Source of the DNA: Deltaproteobacteria bacterium
Lineage (GTDB): Bacteria > Desulfobacterota > JAFDED01
Direction of reading: 5' to 3'
Length of the DNA: 64,000 bases
Assembly (NCBI GenBank): GCA_019310535.1
Contig: JAFDED010000005.1
Location: 1 to 64,000 of the forward strand
The position numbers were made by a program, and so were the translations under genes. The notes under the pieces were generated by a model that did not search any database, was not told the DNA's origin, and saw nothing but the letters and a program-made list of their open reading frames with translations. Of the stretch, positions 11,360 through 22,457 are shown one piece after another; position 1 is the stretch's first letter, and each line of letters opens with the position of its first letter.

Positions 11360-11716
11360 TGGGAAAACAACAGAGGGGGGATACCTTACTCAGCATTTCC
11401 CATCGGGGCCATAAAGAGTCTTTTCTGAACGCCCGGGAGATAGCGCCAGGAGCTTCAGTGCGGGGTGGTTGATGAAGTTTATTTGATCGAAAATCAGTAG
11501 TATAAAATATTGTCGAAAACATCAGACTGATCGAGGCGAATTGACGATAAGAAATTCTGAATGCGAGAAATAACCCTTCTTCAATGTCCTGGCTCAACTT
11601 CCACCTGTCTTCCGAAATCATGACTCTGTGCTCAGACTCCAACAGAATCATGCTGTTCACATGACGCTGCCCGCAAAAAAGCTTGACAACCAGTTAGCAG
11701 GGTAATTAACTTTATT

Positions 11717-11735
11717 AGTAATGATTGTCATTATT
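11717..11735. promoter_or_regulatory. Fur-box-like palindrome
   Basis: agtaatgattgtcattatt matches 14/19 positions of GATAATGATAATCATTATC; ~160 bp upstream of a ferritin-like gene. Confidence 0.5.
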
Positions 11736-11897
11736 ATAGAAAAGGGTGGTTGGTTGATGGTAGCCAAAAAGGGCACGAATGTTTCCCGGAAAGAATGAAG
11801 CGATTCCAAATTGGGCGAGAGCGGGAGATAGGCGCCAATCCTGAATATGATCCGGGGACATGACTCTTTAAACTGAATTCATGAAGGGAGACAAATA

Positions 11898-12431
11898 ATG
11901 ACCGATAAAGAAGGCAGGACGTTGAAAATGGTTTCCACAGCATTGGAGATGGAGGAAAAAGGGAAAGCGTTTTACGAGAAGGCGAGCACCACCTGCCACG
12001 ATAAGCTGGGGCGGGAAATTTTTCGCATGCTTATGGAAGAGGAACTTGTTCATATAGACCGAATCAAGAAAATTTATAACTCGTTGGAAGGCGCCCATAC
12101 CTGGACGGATGAATGGAAAGAAATGAACATTCCGCACAAGGACCTGGGTAAGGTCTTCAGGGAGATGGCGATCCGGCATGGTAAACACATTAGGGTCGAC
12201 ACTAGCGACCTGGAAGCGCTGGACATAGGCATTGATTTAGAGCTTCGTGCTGTATCGTTTTATGAGGGACACCTCGACAAGGCAACCGACGAGCATGAGA
12301 AAGAATTCATTGCGCGTATGATCGGAGAGGAGCGTACCCATTATTCGACACTTTCCGACATGAAGTACTATCTCAATGATCCGGCGGCCTGGTTTATGGA
12401 AGCCGAGCGTGCCGGCTTGGATGGAGCCTGA
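11898..12431 (+). CDS. Ferritin-like/rubrerythrin-domain protein
   Basis: ALEMEEKGKAFYEKAS...MEEELVHIDRI and LELRAVSFYEGHL...GEERTHYSTL repeat of carboxylate-bridged diiron helices. Confidence 0.8.
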   Translation: MTDKEGRTLKMVSTALEMEEKGKAFYEKASTTCHDKLGREIFRMLMEEELVHIDRIKKIYNSLEGAHTWTDEWKEMNIPHKDLGKVFREMAIRHGKHIRVDTSDLEALDIGIDLELRAVSFYEGHLDKATDEHEKEFIARMIGEERTHYSTLSDMKYYLNDPAAWFMEAERAGLDGA

Positions 12432-12510
12432 TTTTGCGCACAGAATACAAGAAGAGAGGACATTATGCCTCTTTCAGTGGAGGGAGGAGTGTTTGAACAA
12501 GCAATATGTT

Positions 12511-12541
12511 CGAGGAGAAATTGTTAATGCGTTTCTCCTCG
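12511..12541. other. Perfect 10-bp inverted repeat (stem-loop), no U-tract
   Basis: cgaggagaaa-ttgttaatgcg-tttctcctcg. Confidence 0.6.
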
Positions 12542-12812
12542 GATGAGTGACTCCGGCACCGCTTGATTTCCACCAGCCAGGTCATGGGGAACATCGTGCT
12601 GCTGCCCTGGGCCGAGTGGCGTCGTGAAGGCTCAAGAATCTCAATGATAATCTGCTATTCCTCGAGCTGGCCGAAACGCCGCCTAAGGAATGCCCGCCAT
12701 GCCGCCAAAAATGTGATTTTCTCAATGTTACCTGTTATAACCCGGAGTGCAGGGGTCTGGGGACCGACCAAAGGCTCGGCTCCTTAAGGGATAGAATGAG
12801 AGGAAGGTATTC

Positions 12813-12998
12813 ATGAATACGCCGCAACATTGCCCGGGTTTTCATAATTTCAAGAACTTGCAGTCATTCATGTGCAAGTGCCCCCACTGCGGAAAAGAAA
12901 CTGAGATCTTTTCCGATGAGTTTGATAAAAAACATATTTGCAAACGCTGTAAAAAAGAGATCGATTTTAAACAATGCACTCTGGAAGGCACAACGTGA
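12813..12998 (+). CDS. Small zinc-ribbon protein
   Basis: CKCPHCGKETEIF...HICKRCKKEID; two CxxC pairs. Confidence 0.6.
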   Translation: MNTPQHCPGFHNFKNLQSFMCKCPHCGKETEIFSDEFDKKHICKRCKKEIDFKQCTLEGTT

Positions 12999-13407
12999 AT
13001 TTCGGCGCGCAGGGCAGAGGAAGCCTCTGAGTGTCGATGGGAAATCTTATCTGGTGCCGCTGTCGGTGCGAACTCCCCGTGCTTTTGAAAAAAAGTCCAG
13101 GAGTACCCTTCAAAACACCTCACGCCGCTCGCGGGACAATACCGTTTCCCGATAATGAACTCATCCTGCCATCACCGCCTTTTTTAAAAAGAAAAGCTGT
13201 GGCCGTGCCATAGAGATGGCAGTTTCTCCACGTCATAATGGCATAAGTTCTTGAGCTTGGCTATAATGAATTAAGGTAAGCAAGACAACAGTAGGAAAAC
13301 AAAAGATGCAGCGCCGATAAATAATTGCATACCGTCCTTAAATCCGCGTGTTAATAATCGGCGCTTGTGGAAGTTTTCTCTAAGACACCAAAGAAAGGAC
13401 AACCATA

Positions 13408-15465
13408 ATGGCCAATCGTTTGATTCGCGATAAAAGCCCTTACCTTCTCCAGCATGCCCAGAATCCAGTTGACTGGTTTCCCTGGGGAGAGGAGGCTTTC
13501 CATAAAGCGAGGAAAGAGAATAAGCCCATCTTCCTGTCCATCGGGTATTCAACCTGCCATTGGTGCCATGTGATGGCGTACGAATCATTTGAAGATGAAG
13601 AAGTTGCCGAGCTTTTGAACAAATCGTACGTCTCCATCAAGATTGACCGCGAGGAGCGCCCGGATATCGATCAGATTTACATGACGACGTGCCAGGCGCT
13701 CACGGGGCGGGGAGGTTGGCCGCTGTCCATATTCATGACTCCCGAGGGCAAGCCCTTTTTTGCGGGAACATATTTCCCGAAATCGAGTCGGATGGGCGTG
13801 CCTGGTTTCATGGATATTCTTGATCGAGTCGCTGCGGCATGGCAAAAAGATCGTCTAGGTATCCTCAAGGCCAGCGAAGAGATCACCGGGGCCATTCAAC
13901 CAAAGGCGGCTCTTATTGTACAAGGTCCTTCGCCGGACCGTGGTATATTGAAAAAAGCGTATGAACAATTAATGCAAAACTTTGATCCAACATGGGGCGG
14001 TTTTGGCTCCGCTCCGAAATTTCCCACACCCCATAACCTCACCTTTCTGTTGAGATGGCACAGGAGCAACCGCGATTCCGGCGCCCGGGGCATGGTGGTA
14101 AAGACTCTGGATGCAATGCGCAGCGGCGGCATCTTTGACCAGATCGGTTTTGGATTTCACCGCTATTCTGTGGATGAAAGGTGGTTGGTCCCCCATTTTG
14201 AAAAGATGCTGTACGACCAGGCCTTGCTTGCCATGGCTTACATCGAGGCGCATCAGGTTACAGGCAAAGAAGGATACGCCCGTGTTGTGCGCGAGATATT
14301 TTCGTATGTGCTCCGTGATATGACAGCTCCCGAGGGCGGGTTTTTCTCAGCAGAAGATGCTGATAGTGAAGGCAAAGAAGGAGTGTTTTACGTGTGGAAA
14401 CCCGGGGAGGTCAAAAAACATTTAGGAGAAGAACTGGGAGACCTCTTCTGTCGATTTTACGGCATAACTCCTGCCGGAAACTTTGAAGATGGAAATAGCA
14501 TCCCCCATATTTCTGCGGCTCCTCACGTTTTCGCTGAACGAGAAGGCCTGGAACCCGTTGAGCTTGAAACCCTTTTGGAAGGCGCCAGGCAGCAACTCTT
14601 TCTGGCCCGGGCAAAACGCGTCCGCCCGCATAAAGATGACAAGATTCTCACCTCCTGGAATGGGCTCATGATCGCCGCCATGGCAAAAGGATACGGAGCG
14701 CTCGGTGATTCAGAATTTGTAAATGCAGCAGGACGTGCTGCCGCTTTCGCGCTTCGAAAACTCAGAAAACCGAATGGCGCACTGCTCCGTCGTTACAGAC
14801 AGGGGGAAGGCGCTTACCCCGGATACCTGGATGACTATGCTTTTCTGGTCTGGGGTCTCTTAGAGCTGTATGAGGCTACCCATGAAATTTCGTATCTGGA
14901 GGAGGCCGTTGCTATCAACAGGGTCATGATCGAGCTGTTCCAGGATGAATCAGGTGCGGGGTTTTTCTTTACGGGAAAAGAGAATGAGAAGCTGATATCC
15001 AGAAGCAAAGAGGTTTATGACGGGGCACTCCCCTCGGGCAACTCGGTTGCGGCACTGAACCTGTTGCGTCTGGGCCGTATGACCGGAAACATCGATCTGG
15101 AGCAAAAAGCCGATGAGATGATGAGAGAGTTTTCCGGGCAAGTCTCTACAGTCCCCATGGGATATACTCAATTTTTGAGCGCCCTGGACTTCTTGATCGG
15201 CCCGAGCCGGGAAATAGTGATTGCTGGAGATCCGTCCCACGAAACCACTCGCGCCATGGTCTCCCTTGTTCGCAGGAAATTTCTGCCCAACAAAGTGTTG
15301 TTGCTCAGGCATGAAGGTGAAGGGGACGGGAGGCTCTTGGCCCTATCACCATTTGTGGCCGGGATGCGTCCCATAAACAATCAACCTGCGGTCTACCTGT
15401 GCGAACAGTATGCTTGCACAACTCCCATAACCAGTATGGTTGATCTCGAATCGGCCCTTCAATAA
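13408..15465 (+). CDS. Thioredoxin-domain protein, YyaL/DUF255 (SSP411-like)
   Basis: [31 protein letters not shown]...[18 protein letters not shown]. Confidence 0.94.
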   Translation: MANRLIRDKSPYLLQHAQNPVDWFPWGEEAFHKARKENKPIFLSIGYSTCHWCHVMAYESFEDEEVAELLNKSYVSIKIDREERPDIDQIYMTTCQALTGRGGWPLSIFMTPEGKPFFAGTYFPKSSRMGVPGFMDILDRVAAAWQKDRLGILKASEEITGAIQPKAALIVQGPSPDRGILKKAYEQLMQNFDPTWGGFGSAPKFPTPHNLTFLLRWHRSNRDSGARGMVVKTLDAMRSGGIFDQIGFGFHRYSVDERWLVPHFEKMLYDQALLAMAYIEAHQVTGKEGYARVVREIFSYVLRDMTAPEGGFFSAEDADSEGKEGVFYVWKPGEVKKHLGEELGDLFCRFYGITPAGNFEDGNSIPHISAAPHVFAEREGLEPVELETLLEGARQQLFLARAKRVRPHKDDKILTSWNGLMIAAMAKGYGALGDSEFVNAAGRAAAFALRKLRKPNGALLRRYRQGEGAYPGYLDDYAFLVWGLLELYEATHEISYLEEAVAINRVMIELFQDESGAGFFFTGKENEKLISRSKEVYDGALPSGNSVAALNLLRLGRMTGNIDLEQKADEMMREFSGQVSTVPMGYTQFLSALDFLIGPSREIVIAGDPSHETTRAMVSLVRRKFLPNKVLLLRHEGEGDGRLLALSPFVAGMRPINNQPAVYLCEQYACTTPITSMVDLESALQ

Positions 15466-15526
15466 GCGACTATCAGACCCAATCATTTTGTTTGCATCAC
15501 TACCCATGCCGGAAGGAGACAACACT

Positions 15527-16159
15527 ATGCCCTATAAAAACAGGAAATCCTTTCAAGTGTTTTTTGTGATTGTGATCATATGGCTGATTTCCAGCACAGC
15601 GGCCTATGCGGAAAATGAAATTAGGGAATATCAGGGGAAACCCCTGGATAGTTTTGATCGCGAATACGACAATTCCATCAGGGGTCCTCAGCACGTGGAT
15701 CCAGAAACTTATCGCCTCGAGGTGACCGGCCTGGTGGAAGTTCCACTATCTCTCACATACAAGAAAATTCTTTCCCTTTCCAGGGTCGAACGGGCCGTCA
15801 CGCTCCACTGCGTGGAGGGATGGAAGGAGCATCTTCTGTTTGAGGGGGTGCGTCTTGCAGATCTTTTTGCTATGGCCAGGCCGCGCGAGCGCGTCCGCAC
15901 CGTCATTTTTTATGCAGCGGACGACTATTCCTCTTCATTGGAGTATGACTATGTAATTCGCCGCGACGTCTTGTTGGCGGCCAAGATCAACGGCAGGGTG
16001 CTGGACGACAAGCGGGGTTTTCCTTTTCAGGTGGTGGCGGAATCAAAACTCGGGTATAAATGGGTTAAGTGGGTCAAACGTATTGAATTATCAGACAAGC
16101 CTTACCAGGGGTACTGGGAAAGGATGGGCTATGATAATAAGGCGGACGTAAAGAAATAG
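15527..16159 (+). CDS. Secreted molybdopterin-dependent oxidoreductase (sulfite oxidase-like)
   Basis: YRLEVTGLVEVPLSLTYKKIL..VTLHCVEGW..., C-terminal YKWVKWVKRIEL; signal peptide. Confidence 0.82.
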   Translation: MPYKNRKSFQVFFVIVIIWLISSTAAYAENEIREYQGKPLDSFDREYDNSIRGPQHVDPETYRLEVTGLVEVPLSLTYKKILSLSRVERAVTLHCVEGWKEHLLFEGVRLADLFAMARPRERVRTVIFYAADDYSSSLEYDYVIRRDVLLAAKINGRVLDDKRGFPFQVVAESKLGYKWVKWVKRIELSDKPYQGYWERMGYDNKADVKK

Positions 16160-16196
16160 ATCCACTCATTTATGTATGCTGCCCGGAGAGAGAGCC

Positions 16197-16481
16197 ATGA
16201 AACGTTTCGAATACACCATCACCAAATACTCCTCCGACACCTTTAACCTGCTGGTCTATTTTTGTTCGGAGGCTGGAGAATGCAGCTTGAATCAGATCCC
16301 TTCGGATCAGACAAAAGTGCTTGAAGATATCTTGAATAAACAGGGGAGCCAGGGGTGGGTTCTGGTGCAGTTGTTTTTCGGCAAGGACGGGGCGATGGCT
16401 TTCTGGAGGCGGGAACTCACCGGAAAAGCGGAACAACCGCGGAACAACCTGATATCGGATTCCCTAAGCATAACGCGGTAA
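16197..16481 (+). CDS. DUF4177-like small protein
   Basis: MKRFEYTITKYSSD...LNKQGSQGWVLVQLFFGKDGAMAFWRRE. Confidence 0.5.
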   Translation: MKRFEYTITKYSSDTFNLLVYFCSEAGECSLNQIPSDQTKVLEDILNKQGSQGWVLVQLFFGKDGAMAFWRRELTGKAEQPRNNLISDSLSITR

Positions 16482-16648
16482 ATTTGTTGCGCAACCGTCA
16501 TGTTATCCCTGCCACCGGTGGCTTCCATATTGTGTGCTTTATCGGGCCGTGTTTCAAGCAGCACCGGGATTTGGAGACTGACATGAATGCCGGACATGTT
16601 GGCGCTTGACCCGGCACATCCGCAAAACTACGGAACAGAGCGACAAAC

Positions 16649-16846
16649 ATGACCAGGATAACAGTAAAAGGGATGACCTGTCAGCATTGTGTTATGGCTG
16701 TAACCAGGGCCTTGGGCGAAATCGACGGCGTCAAAGATGTCTCGGTGGACCTGGACAAAGGCGAGGCTGTCTTTGACGAAACAAAGCCCGTTGATAAGGA
16801 GCTTATCAGAGAAGGCTTGGAGAAAGAGGGATACCAGACGGGCTAG
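16649..16846 (+). CDS. Heavy-metal-associated (HMA) domain protein, CopZ-like
   Basis: MTRITVKGMTCQHCVMAVTRALGEIDGVKDVSVDL; CxxC metal site. Confidence 0.9.
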   Translation: MTRITVKGMTCQHCVMAVTRALGEIDGVKDVSVDLDKGEAVFDETKPVDKELIREGLEKEGYQTG

Positions 16847-17101
16847 GAGGGGGCCGTGCCCACCGGTAACCCGGATTTTGCATTAAAAGCACCACCCCTC
16901 TCAGGCACAACGAAATATGAAATTTGTGGCAGGATAGCAGGATAAAGAAAATCCGTATTATCCTGTTGTTCCGTTAAAAAATGAATTTTCACGGAGGAAA
17001 GATGTCGCGATGGGCATTCAGGAATAAAATGGTGCCCCGTTTCTGATATTTGAGAGGTGAGTTTTCTATTGGGCGGAGAAGATCGATATAGGAGGCCGAT
17101 T

Positions 17102-17617
17102 ATGAAAAAAACCGTTGTTTGTTTTCTCTTTGTGATTTTTGTATTGGTGGGGGGTAAGTCTCTTTTTGGGCAGGGCATGATGAGGCAGGGCGGTTTTTCC
17201 ATGCATCACTACTTCATGCACGCCCGAAACTTGCAGCTACTGCACCCCCGGCAAGCCCAACAAGCCATGATTCATTTTGCCGAATCGCTCAGTGTGAAGT
17301 GCAATTTCTGTCATAATGTGGGGCCTGAGGCGGATGCCGACAGCATCAAACGCGATAGCGTGATACAGGGCGATTTCGCCCTGGACGATCCGCAGTCGGT
17401 CGCCGATAAGGACGTCAAGAAATCCCTCGGCCACAAGGCACGCGCCCGCGAGATGGTCAGAATGGTGAATTATGACAATCAGAACTTCCTCGACTGGAAG
17501 CACAGTAGCGGCAGGCAGGCGGACAAGGTAAATTGCTGGCTCTGCCACCGCGGCAAGCACGATAAAATGGTTTCCGATCATAAAGAAAAAAATAAAGACT
17601 TTGTTGACCTGTACTAA
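17102..17617 (+). CDS. Secreted diheme c-type cytochrome
   Basis: CNFCH and CWLCH heme motifs, signal peptide, reaction-centre cytochrome-like FAESLSVKCNFCHN. Confidence 0.82.
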   Translation: MKKTVVCFLFVIFVLVGGKSLFGQGMMRQGGFSMHHYFMHARNLQLLHPRQAQQAMIHFAESLSVKCNFCHNVGPEADADSIKRDSVIQGDFALDDPQSVADKDVKKSLGHKARAREMVRMVNYDNQNFLDWKHSSGRQADKVNCWLCHRGKHDKMVSDHKEKNKDFVDLY

Positions 17618-17762
17618 GTTGTGGCCATCCTGATGATGCTTTGTACCATGTTGCGTTAAAAGGAATAATTCCATTTTTACATTCATAGGAAGATGGATGG
17701 GGTGAGGGGATTCCTACTATTTCTCCCTCACCGCCTTCCACCATGTCCACATACCTTATTCT

Positions 17763-20735
17763 TCATTCTTCCTCAACCGGTGCAAACCCCCGCCGCATGG
17801 TATTCTCAGTGATGGATCGCGGTTCCATGAACTGGAGGAGATAGTCGGGGCCGCCGGCCTTGGAGCCTACCCCGGACATGCGGAACCCTCCGAAGGGCTG
17901 CCGGTGCACCAATGCGCCGGTAATTTTCCGGTTGATGTAGAGGTTCCCCACCATGAATCCCCGCCGTGCGAGCTGGATGTTCCCGGGGCTGCGGGAGTAG
18001 ACCCCGCCGGTGAGGGCGTATCGGGTAGAATTGGCCATTTCCAGCGCCTCCTCGAAGTCCCGCGCTGTCATGATGGAGAGCACAGGCCCGAATATCTCCT
18101 CCTGGGCCAGCCGGTGCCCGGGACGGATTCCGTCGAAGATCACCGGGCCCACGAAGTGGCCGCCGCCGGGTGCTTCCATCTCCAATAGGAGCTTTCCCTC
18201 GGAACGGCCCAGTTTGATGTATCGCCGGATATTGCGCTCCGCTTCGCCGTCGATGATCGCGGCCAGGCGGGTGCCGGGATCCTCCGGCGGCCCCATGCGC
18301 AGGCTGCGCGTAGCTTTCACAAGGCGTTCCGCGAAATGGTCGTGGATGTCCTCCAGCACGATGACGCGGGAGCATGCCGAGCACTTCTGCCCCTGGTATC
18401 CGAAGGCCGATGCAATGACCCCCTGGATGGCCTCGTCCAGGTCGGCGTCGCTGTCCACGATAATGGCGTTCTTGCCGCCCATCTCGGCCACCACCCGCTT
18501 GATGGCCATCTGTCCCTCCCTGGTGTCGCCGGCAAGCCGGATGATCCGCAGGCCCACCTCCATTGAGCCGGTGAAGGCGATCATTGCGACTTCCGGATGC
18601 TTGACCAAATGTTCCCCAACCTCCTTGCCCGGACCGGGGAGGAATGCAAGAACCCCCGGCGGCGCCCCCGCCTCCAGCAGTATCCGGGCCAGGTATGCCC
18701 CGGTTACGGCAGCCCGGCTGGATGGCTTGAACACTGCGCAGTTTCCGGTCACCAGGGCCGCGCTCACCATGCCGGCGGCAATGGCCAGAGGAAAGTTCCA
18801 CGGCGACATTACCGCCGCTATACCGCGGGGCTGGTAGAGGTAGTGGTTGATCTCGCCGGGCTCCCGGCCCAACCGCATGGGTTTACCCAGACGGATCATC
18901 TCGCGGCCGTAGTATTTGCAAAAATCGATGGCCTCCGCCACGTCGGCATCGGCCTCCGCCCACGTCTTGGAGACTTCGTAAACCGCCAGGGAAGCAAGCT
19001 CCATGCGCCGATCCCGCATGAGTGCCGCCGCTTTGAAGAGCACCTCGGCCCGGCTTCGGGCCTCCATGTCCCGCCAGGCTGGCAAAGCCTTGCGGGCGGC
19101 ATGCAGGGCCTTCTCCACCTCTTTGCTCCCCGCCTGGTGAACACGTCCCACCACCTCTCCCTCTCGGGCCGGATTGGTGGATATCAGCAGATTCCCGGTC
19201 TTCACCTCCCTGCCGTCGATGATCAGTGGGAACTCCTCTCCCAGACCCTGGCGCACCTGCTGGAGCGCCTGGCGCATGGCCTCCCGGTTCGCTTTCTTTC
19301 CGAAATCCACAGCGGGCTCGTTGGCAAAGGGAGATATGTCATCGGGCTTTGTGCGCTTGTCGGTTTTCGATGCCTTCATTTCCGTCCTCCTGTGCGAAGG
19401 GGGCCGGAGAAGCTCCTCGGCCTCGGCCCCCTCGGCGAATCGCTGCCTCAGGAACGACTCGTTGGAGGTGTTCTCCAGGAGCCTGCGCACCAGGTACGCC
19501 ATGCCTGGAAGTATCTCCCCGATGGGCGAATATTCGCGCACGTGGTACCCCATTTCCAGCAGGACCGCCTTGATAGGCTCCGCCATGCCGTAGAGCATCT
19601 GGAACTCGTATGCCTCTTGGGGGACACCTTTGTCCTCAGCCAACACCATGGCATGAGCAATGGAGCGGACGTTGTGGCTCCCGAAGGCGGAGGTCACCAG
19701 GTCGTGGTTCTCCAGCAGCAGCTTGGTGGATGCCTCGAAACATCGATCGGTATGCCACTTATCGGTGAAAACCGGAATGGGCCACCCGCGCTGCAGCGCC
19801 AGCACGGTCTCGTAGTCCCAGTAGGCTCCTTTCACCAGACGGATCGTCAGTGGATGATTCAGGCGCCGGGCCCAGCGAATCATACCGCGAAGGTCAGCAG
19901 GTGTGTCTTTGAGGTACGTCTGGATAACGATGCCGGCATGGGGGAACCCCCGGAATTCCTCTTCCTCCATGAGGCTGCTGAACACTGCCAGCGTCAGATC
20001 CTTGATGGCGTACATCTCCATGTCCAGCGTGATGAATGCGCCAAGCTCGCGGGCCTTGCGGAACAGCGGGCGGAGACGACCCTTGAGCACATCGACGGCT
20101 CCCTCGATGTCGGCCGGGTTGATCTGGGAGTAAAGGGAGGAGAGTTTAATGGAGACGTTCACCTTGGGAAAAAAGGCCTCCCGGGCGGAGTCACGCCCGG
20201 GCCAGTCTGTCATCTCCTGCGACAGTGTCACCAGGAGGTCCATGTATCGGTCTGCAACTACATCGGTTTCAGTCTCGCTGACCACCGCCTCTCCCAGCAG
20301 GTCCACGGTGAAGGTCATCCCTGCATCCCAGATTTTGCGCAAATCTTTAAGAGCGTCGGCCGGGTCTGCACCCACGATGAACTGCGCTGCCATCTGACTG
20401 ACGTTGCGCCTGGCCTCTCGAGAGGCCAACCGGGCGGCAATAGAGCTGGAGGAGATGGACGCCATGCCCCATTCAAGGGCCGCGGGAAGCTCAAGGCCGG
20501 AGTGTACAAAATATTCTTCCAGGTGGCGGGCTATATGTTTGTGGTCTCTTAAAGTGGGAAGTACGTCAATGAAACGGAACATCTGCACCTTTAAAGCTTC
20601 GTTGCCAAGGCACCAATCCATGAGCTTGCCCATCCACCACTTGCGGTCGAAAATGGAGGCCGTCTGCTCCTTCATCAGTCGAAATATTTCCAGGCCTCTG
20701 GCTTTGACCCGATCCTCAAAACTATCGGTGGACAT
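17763..20735 (-). CDS. putA: Bifunctional proline dehydrogenase / glutamate-semialdehyde dehydrogenase
   Basis: PRODH N-half plus ALDH C-half (FTGSMEVGLRI, GYQGQKCSACSR). Confidence 0.93.
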   Translation of the reverse strand: MSTDSFEDRVKARGLEIFRLMKEQTASIFDRKWWMGKLMDWCLGNEALKVQMFRFIDVLPTLRDHKHIARHLEEYFVHSGLELPAALEWGMASISSSSIAARLASREARRNVSQMAAQFIVGADPADALKDLRKIWDAGMTFTVDLLGEAVVSETETDVVADRYMDLLVTLSQEMTDWPGRDSAREAFFPKVNVSIKLSSLYSQINPADIEGAVDVLKGRLRPLFRKARELGAFITLDMEMYAIKDLTLAVFSSLMEEEEFRGFPHAGIVIQTYLKDTPADLRGMIRWARRLNHPLTIRLVKGAYWDYETVLALQRGWPIPVFTDKWHTDRCFEASTKLLLENHDLVTSAFGSHNVRSIAHAMVLAEDKGVPQEAYEFQMLYGMAEPIKAVLLEMGYHVREYSPIGEILPGMAYLVRRLLENTSNESFLRQRFAEGAEAEELLRPPSHRRTEMKASKTDKRTKPDDISPFANEPAVDFGKKANREAMRQALQQVRQGLGEEFPLIIDGREVKTGNLLISTNPAREGEVVGRVHQAGSKEVEKALHAARKALPAWRDMEARSRAEVLFKAAALMRDRRMELASLAVYEVSKTWAEADADVAEAIDFCKYYGREMIRLGKPMRLGREPGEINHYLYQPRGIAAVMSPWNFPLAIAAGMVSAALVTGNCAVFKPSSRAAVTGAYLARILLEAGAPPGVLAFLPGPGKEVGEHLVKHPEVAMIAFTGSMEVGLRIIRLAGDTREGQMAIKRVVAEMGGKNAIIVDSDADLDEAIQGVIASAFGYQGQKCSACSRVIVLEDIHDHFAERLVKATRSLRMGPPEDPGTRLAAIIDGEAERNIRRYIKLGRSEGKLLLEMEAPGGGHFVGPVIFDGIRPGHRLAQEEIFGPVLSIMTARDFEEALEMANSTRYALTGGVYSRSPGNIQLARRGFMVGNLYINRKITGALVHRQPFGGFRMSGVGSKAGGPDYLLQFMEPRSITENTMRRGFAPVEEE

Positions 20736-21282
20736 GGATCACCTCAGGCAGGTTAATCGGAGTTGATCATTGTTGCAGTACAGGCAAGGGGCGCTTGGAA
20801 CTATTGCGTTTCTATTCAGGTATAAGTATAAGCCAGAATTATATGGTTTTTTCATCAGCCTTTGTTGATGCGTTGCATCCGCCAGGCTGACAGTCTGAAA
20901 CAACGCAATACACCATAAAGGTTCAATATGCGTTATGTCTGCACCATTAATACATATTCCAACAATTTTAGTATATCACAGGGCGGTTGTAAACGCCAAT
21001 GTTCGCTGTAAGCGCCTGGAAGCACTCCCTTTTGAAATCTTGACGGGATAACACGATGGTCCGGATTTATAAATGCTGTTCTGGCAATAATCTCTTAATG
21101 TTTAAAAAAGTGGTTGAAAATTCAAAAAATAGTGCAAGAAATAGGATTGAAAAGTATACTATATGCCAATATATTGAAAAAGCTTGTTACAATACATTGG
21201 AATTTGGTATTACACCAGGTGTGAACGTCATGACAAAATAAGACGGCTATGACGGCATGATTAATTCATCAAGGAGGCTAAT

Positions 21283-22029
21283 ATGGGACGTCTGGAAGGT
21301 AAGGTGGCCCTGGTTACAGGGGGAGGGACAGGCATCGGGCGGGCCACGTCGCTTCTTTTTGCTGAGGAAGGGGCCGACGTAGCGGTAAACTACTCCCGCT
21401 CACGGTCGGAGGCCGAGGAAACCGTATCGAAAATAGAGAAGCTGGGACGGAAAGGGCTGGCCATCTGCGCGGATGTATCTGACGATGCTGCCGTGAGGGA
21501 TATGATCGATACCGTGGTAAAAACGCTGGGACGGCTCGACATACTGGTGAACAATGCGGGCATCACGAAGTTCGTTCCCCTGGACGACCTGGAAGGCCTG
21601 ACCGACGAAAACTGGGAGCGGATCCTTGCGGTCAACGTGAAAGGAACCTTTTACTGCTCGCGGGCGGCCATTCCCCGACTGAGAGAGAACGGTGGAGGAC
21701 AGATCGTCAACGTGGCCTCCATAGCCGGTATTACAGGCTATGGGAGTTCAATTGCATACTGTGCCTCAAAGGCCGCAGTCAGTTGCATGACCAAATCGAT
21801 GGCCGCCAGCCAGGCACCCGATATCCGCGTCAACGCCGTGGCCCCCGGGGCCGTGCAAACGCGATGGGTCGTAGGGTGGGAAGAATTCATGGAGAAGCAC
21901 AGGGAAGCCACACCCCTCAAACGTCTGGCCACTCCCGAGGACGTGGCGGCATCAATCTTCGGTCTGGTCATCAGTGATTTTGTAACCGGCCAGATCCTGG
22001 TTGTGGATGGGGGAAGGATAAACGTGTAA
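21283..22029 (+). CDS. SDR family oxidoreductase (FabG-like)
   Basis: TGGGTGIGRA, NNAG, YCASKAA motifs. Confidence 0.94.
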   Translation: MGRLEGKVALVTGGGTGIGRATSLLFAEEGADVAVNYSRSRSEAEETVSKIEKLGRKGLAICADVSDDAAVRDMIDTVVKTLGRLDILVNNAGITKFVPLDDLEGLTDENWERILAVNVKGTFYCSRAAIPRLRENGGGQIVNVASIAGITGYGSSIAYCASKAAVSCMTKSMAASQAPDIRVNAVAPGAVQTRWVVGWEEFMEKHREATPLKRLATPEDVAASIFGLVISDFVTGQILVVDGGRINV

Positions 22030-22457
22030 TACCATTCACCATGCCCATAATCTTCACAACAGTCAGTCTAGAGGAGTATGCTATTCCAACGGGCGTAACG
22101 ACCGAAACAAGCATTTGAGAATAAACTAAAATGACTTTATTACAATAATTCGACTCCGACTTTGCCTCAGTAACAGTGATCAGGAATCCCGTTCCCTTCT
22201 CGGGGAGAAGCCATACGATGGGTTAACTAAGAAACCAACGCCTCCAAATTTAACCCCCGACCTGGGTACCAGGGTAAAGGAGAAGAGGGTGCATATTTTT
22301 AGAAATGAGACGCATAGAGATTCCAATCCGTTGCTAAGCTGAGGCAACAAACAGTTAACAAATGCAATTGCCAGGAGCCATGGTTGACAGGGTTTTCTGG
22401 CGCAATATTTTTTTGGGGCATTCCTCCTTCCAACCAAAACCAAATGGAACGATAACA

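Noticed and set aside
16938-16965. caggataa...ttatcctg hairpin between the HMA gene and cytochrome gene
   Set aside because: Short 8-bp arms, AT-rich context, no U-tract and no second copy seen; not distinguishable from chance.
17806-18801. 331-aa minus-strand ORF inside putA
   Set aside because: Out-of-frame shadow of the PutA ALDH domain; Arg/Gly-rich low-information sequence.
18597-20552. 651-aa plus-strand ORF antisense to putA
   Set aside because: Long antisense ORFs are expected opposite GC-rich genes; the minus strand encodes an unambiguous PutA and the antisense product has no recognisable motif.
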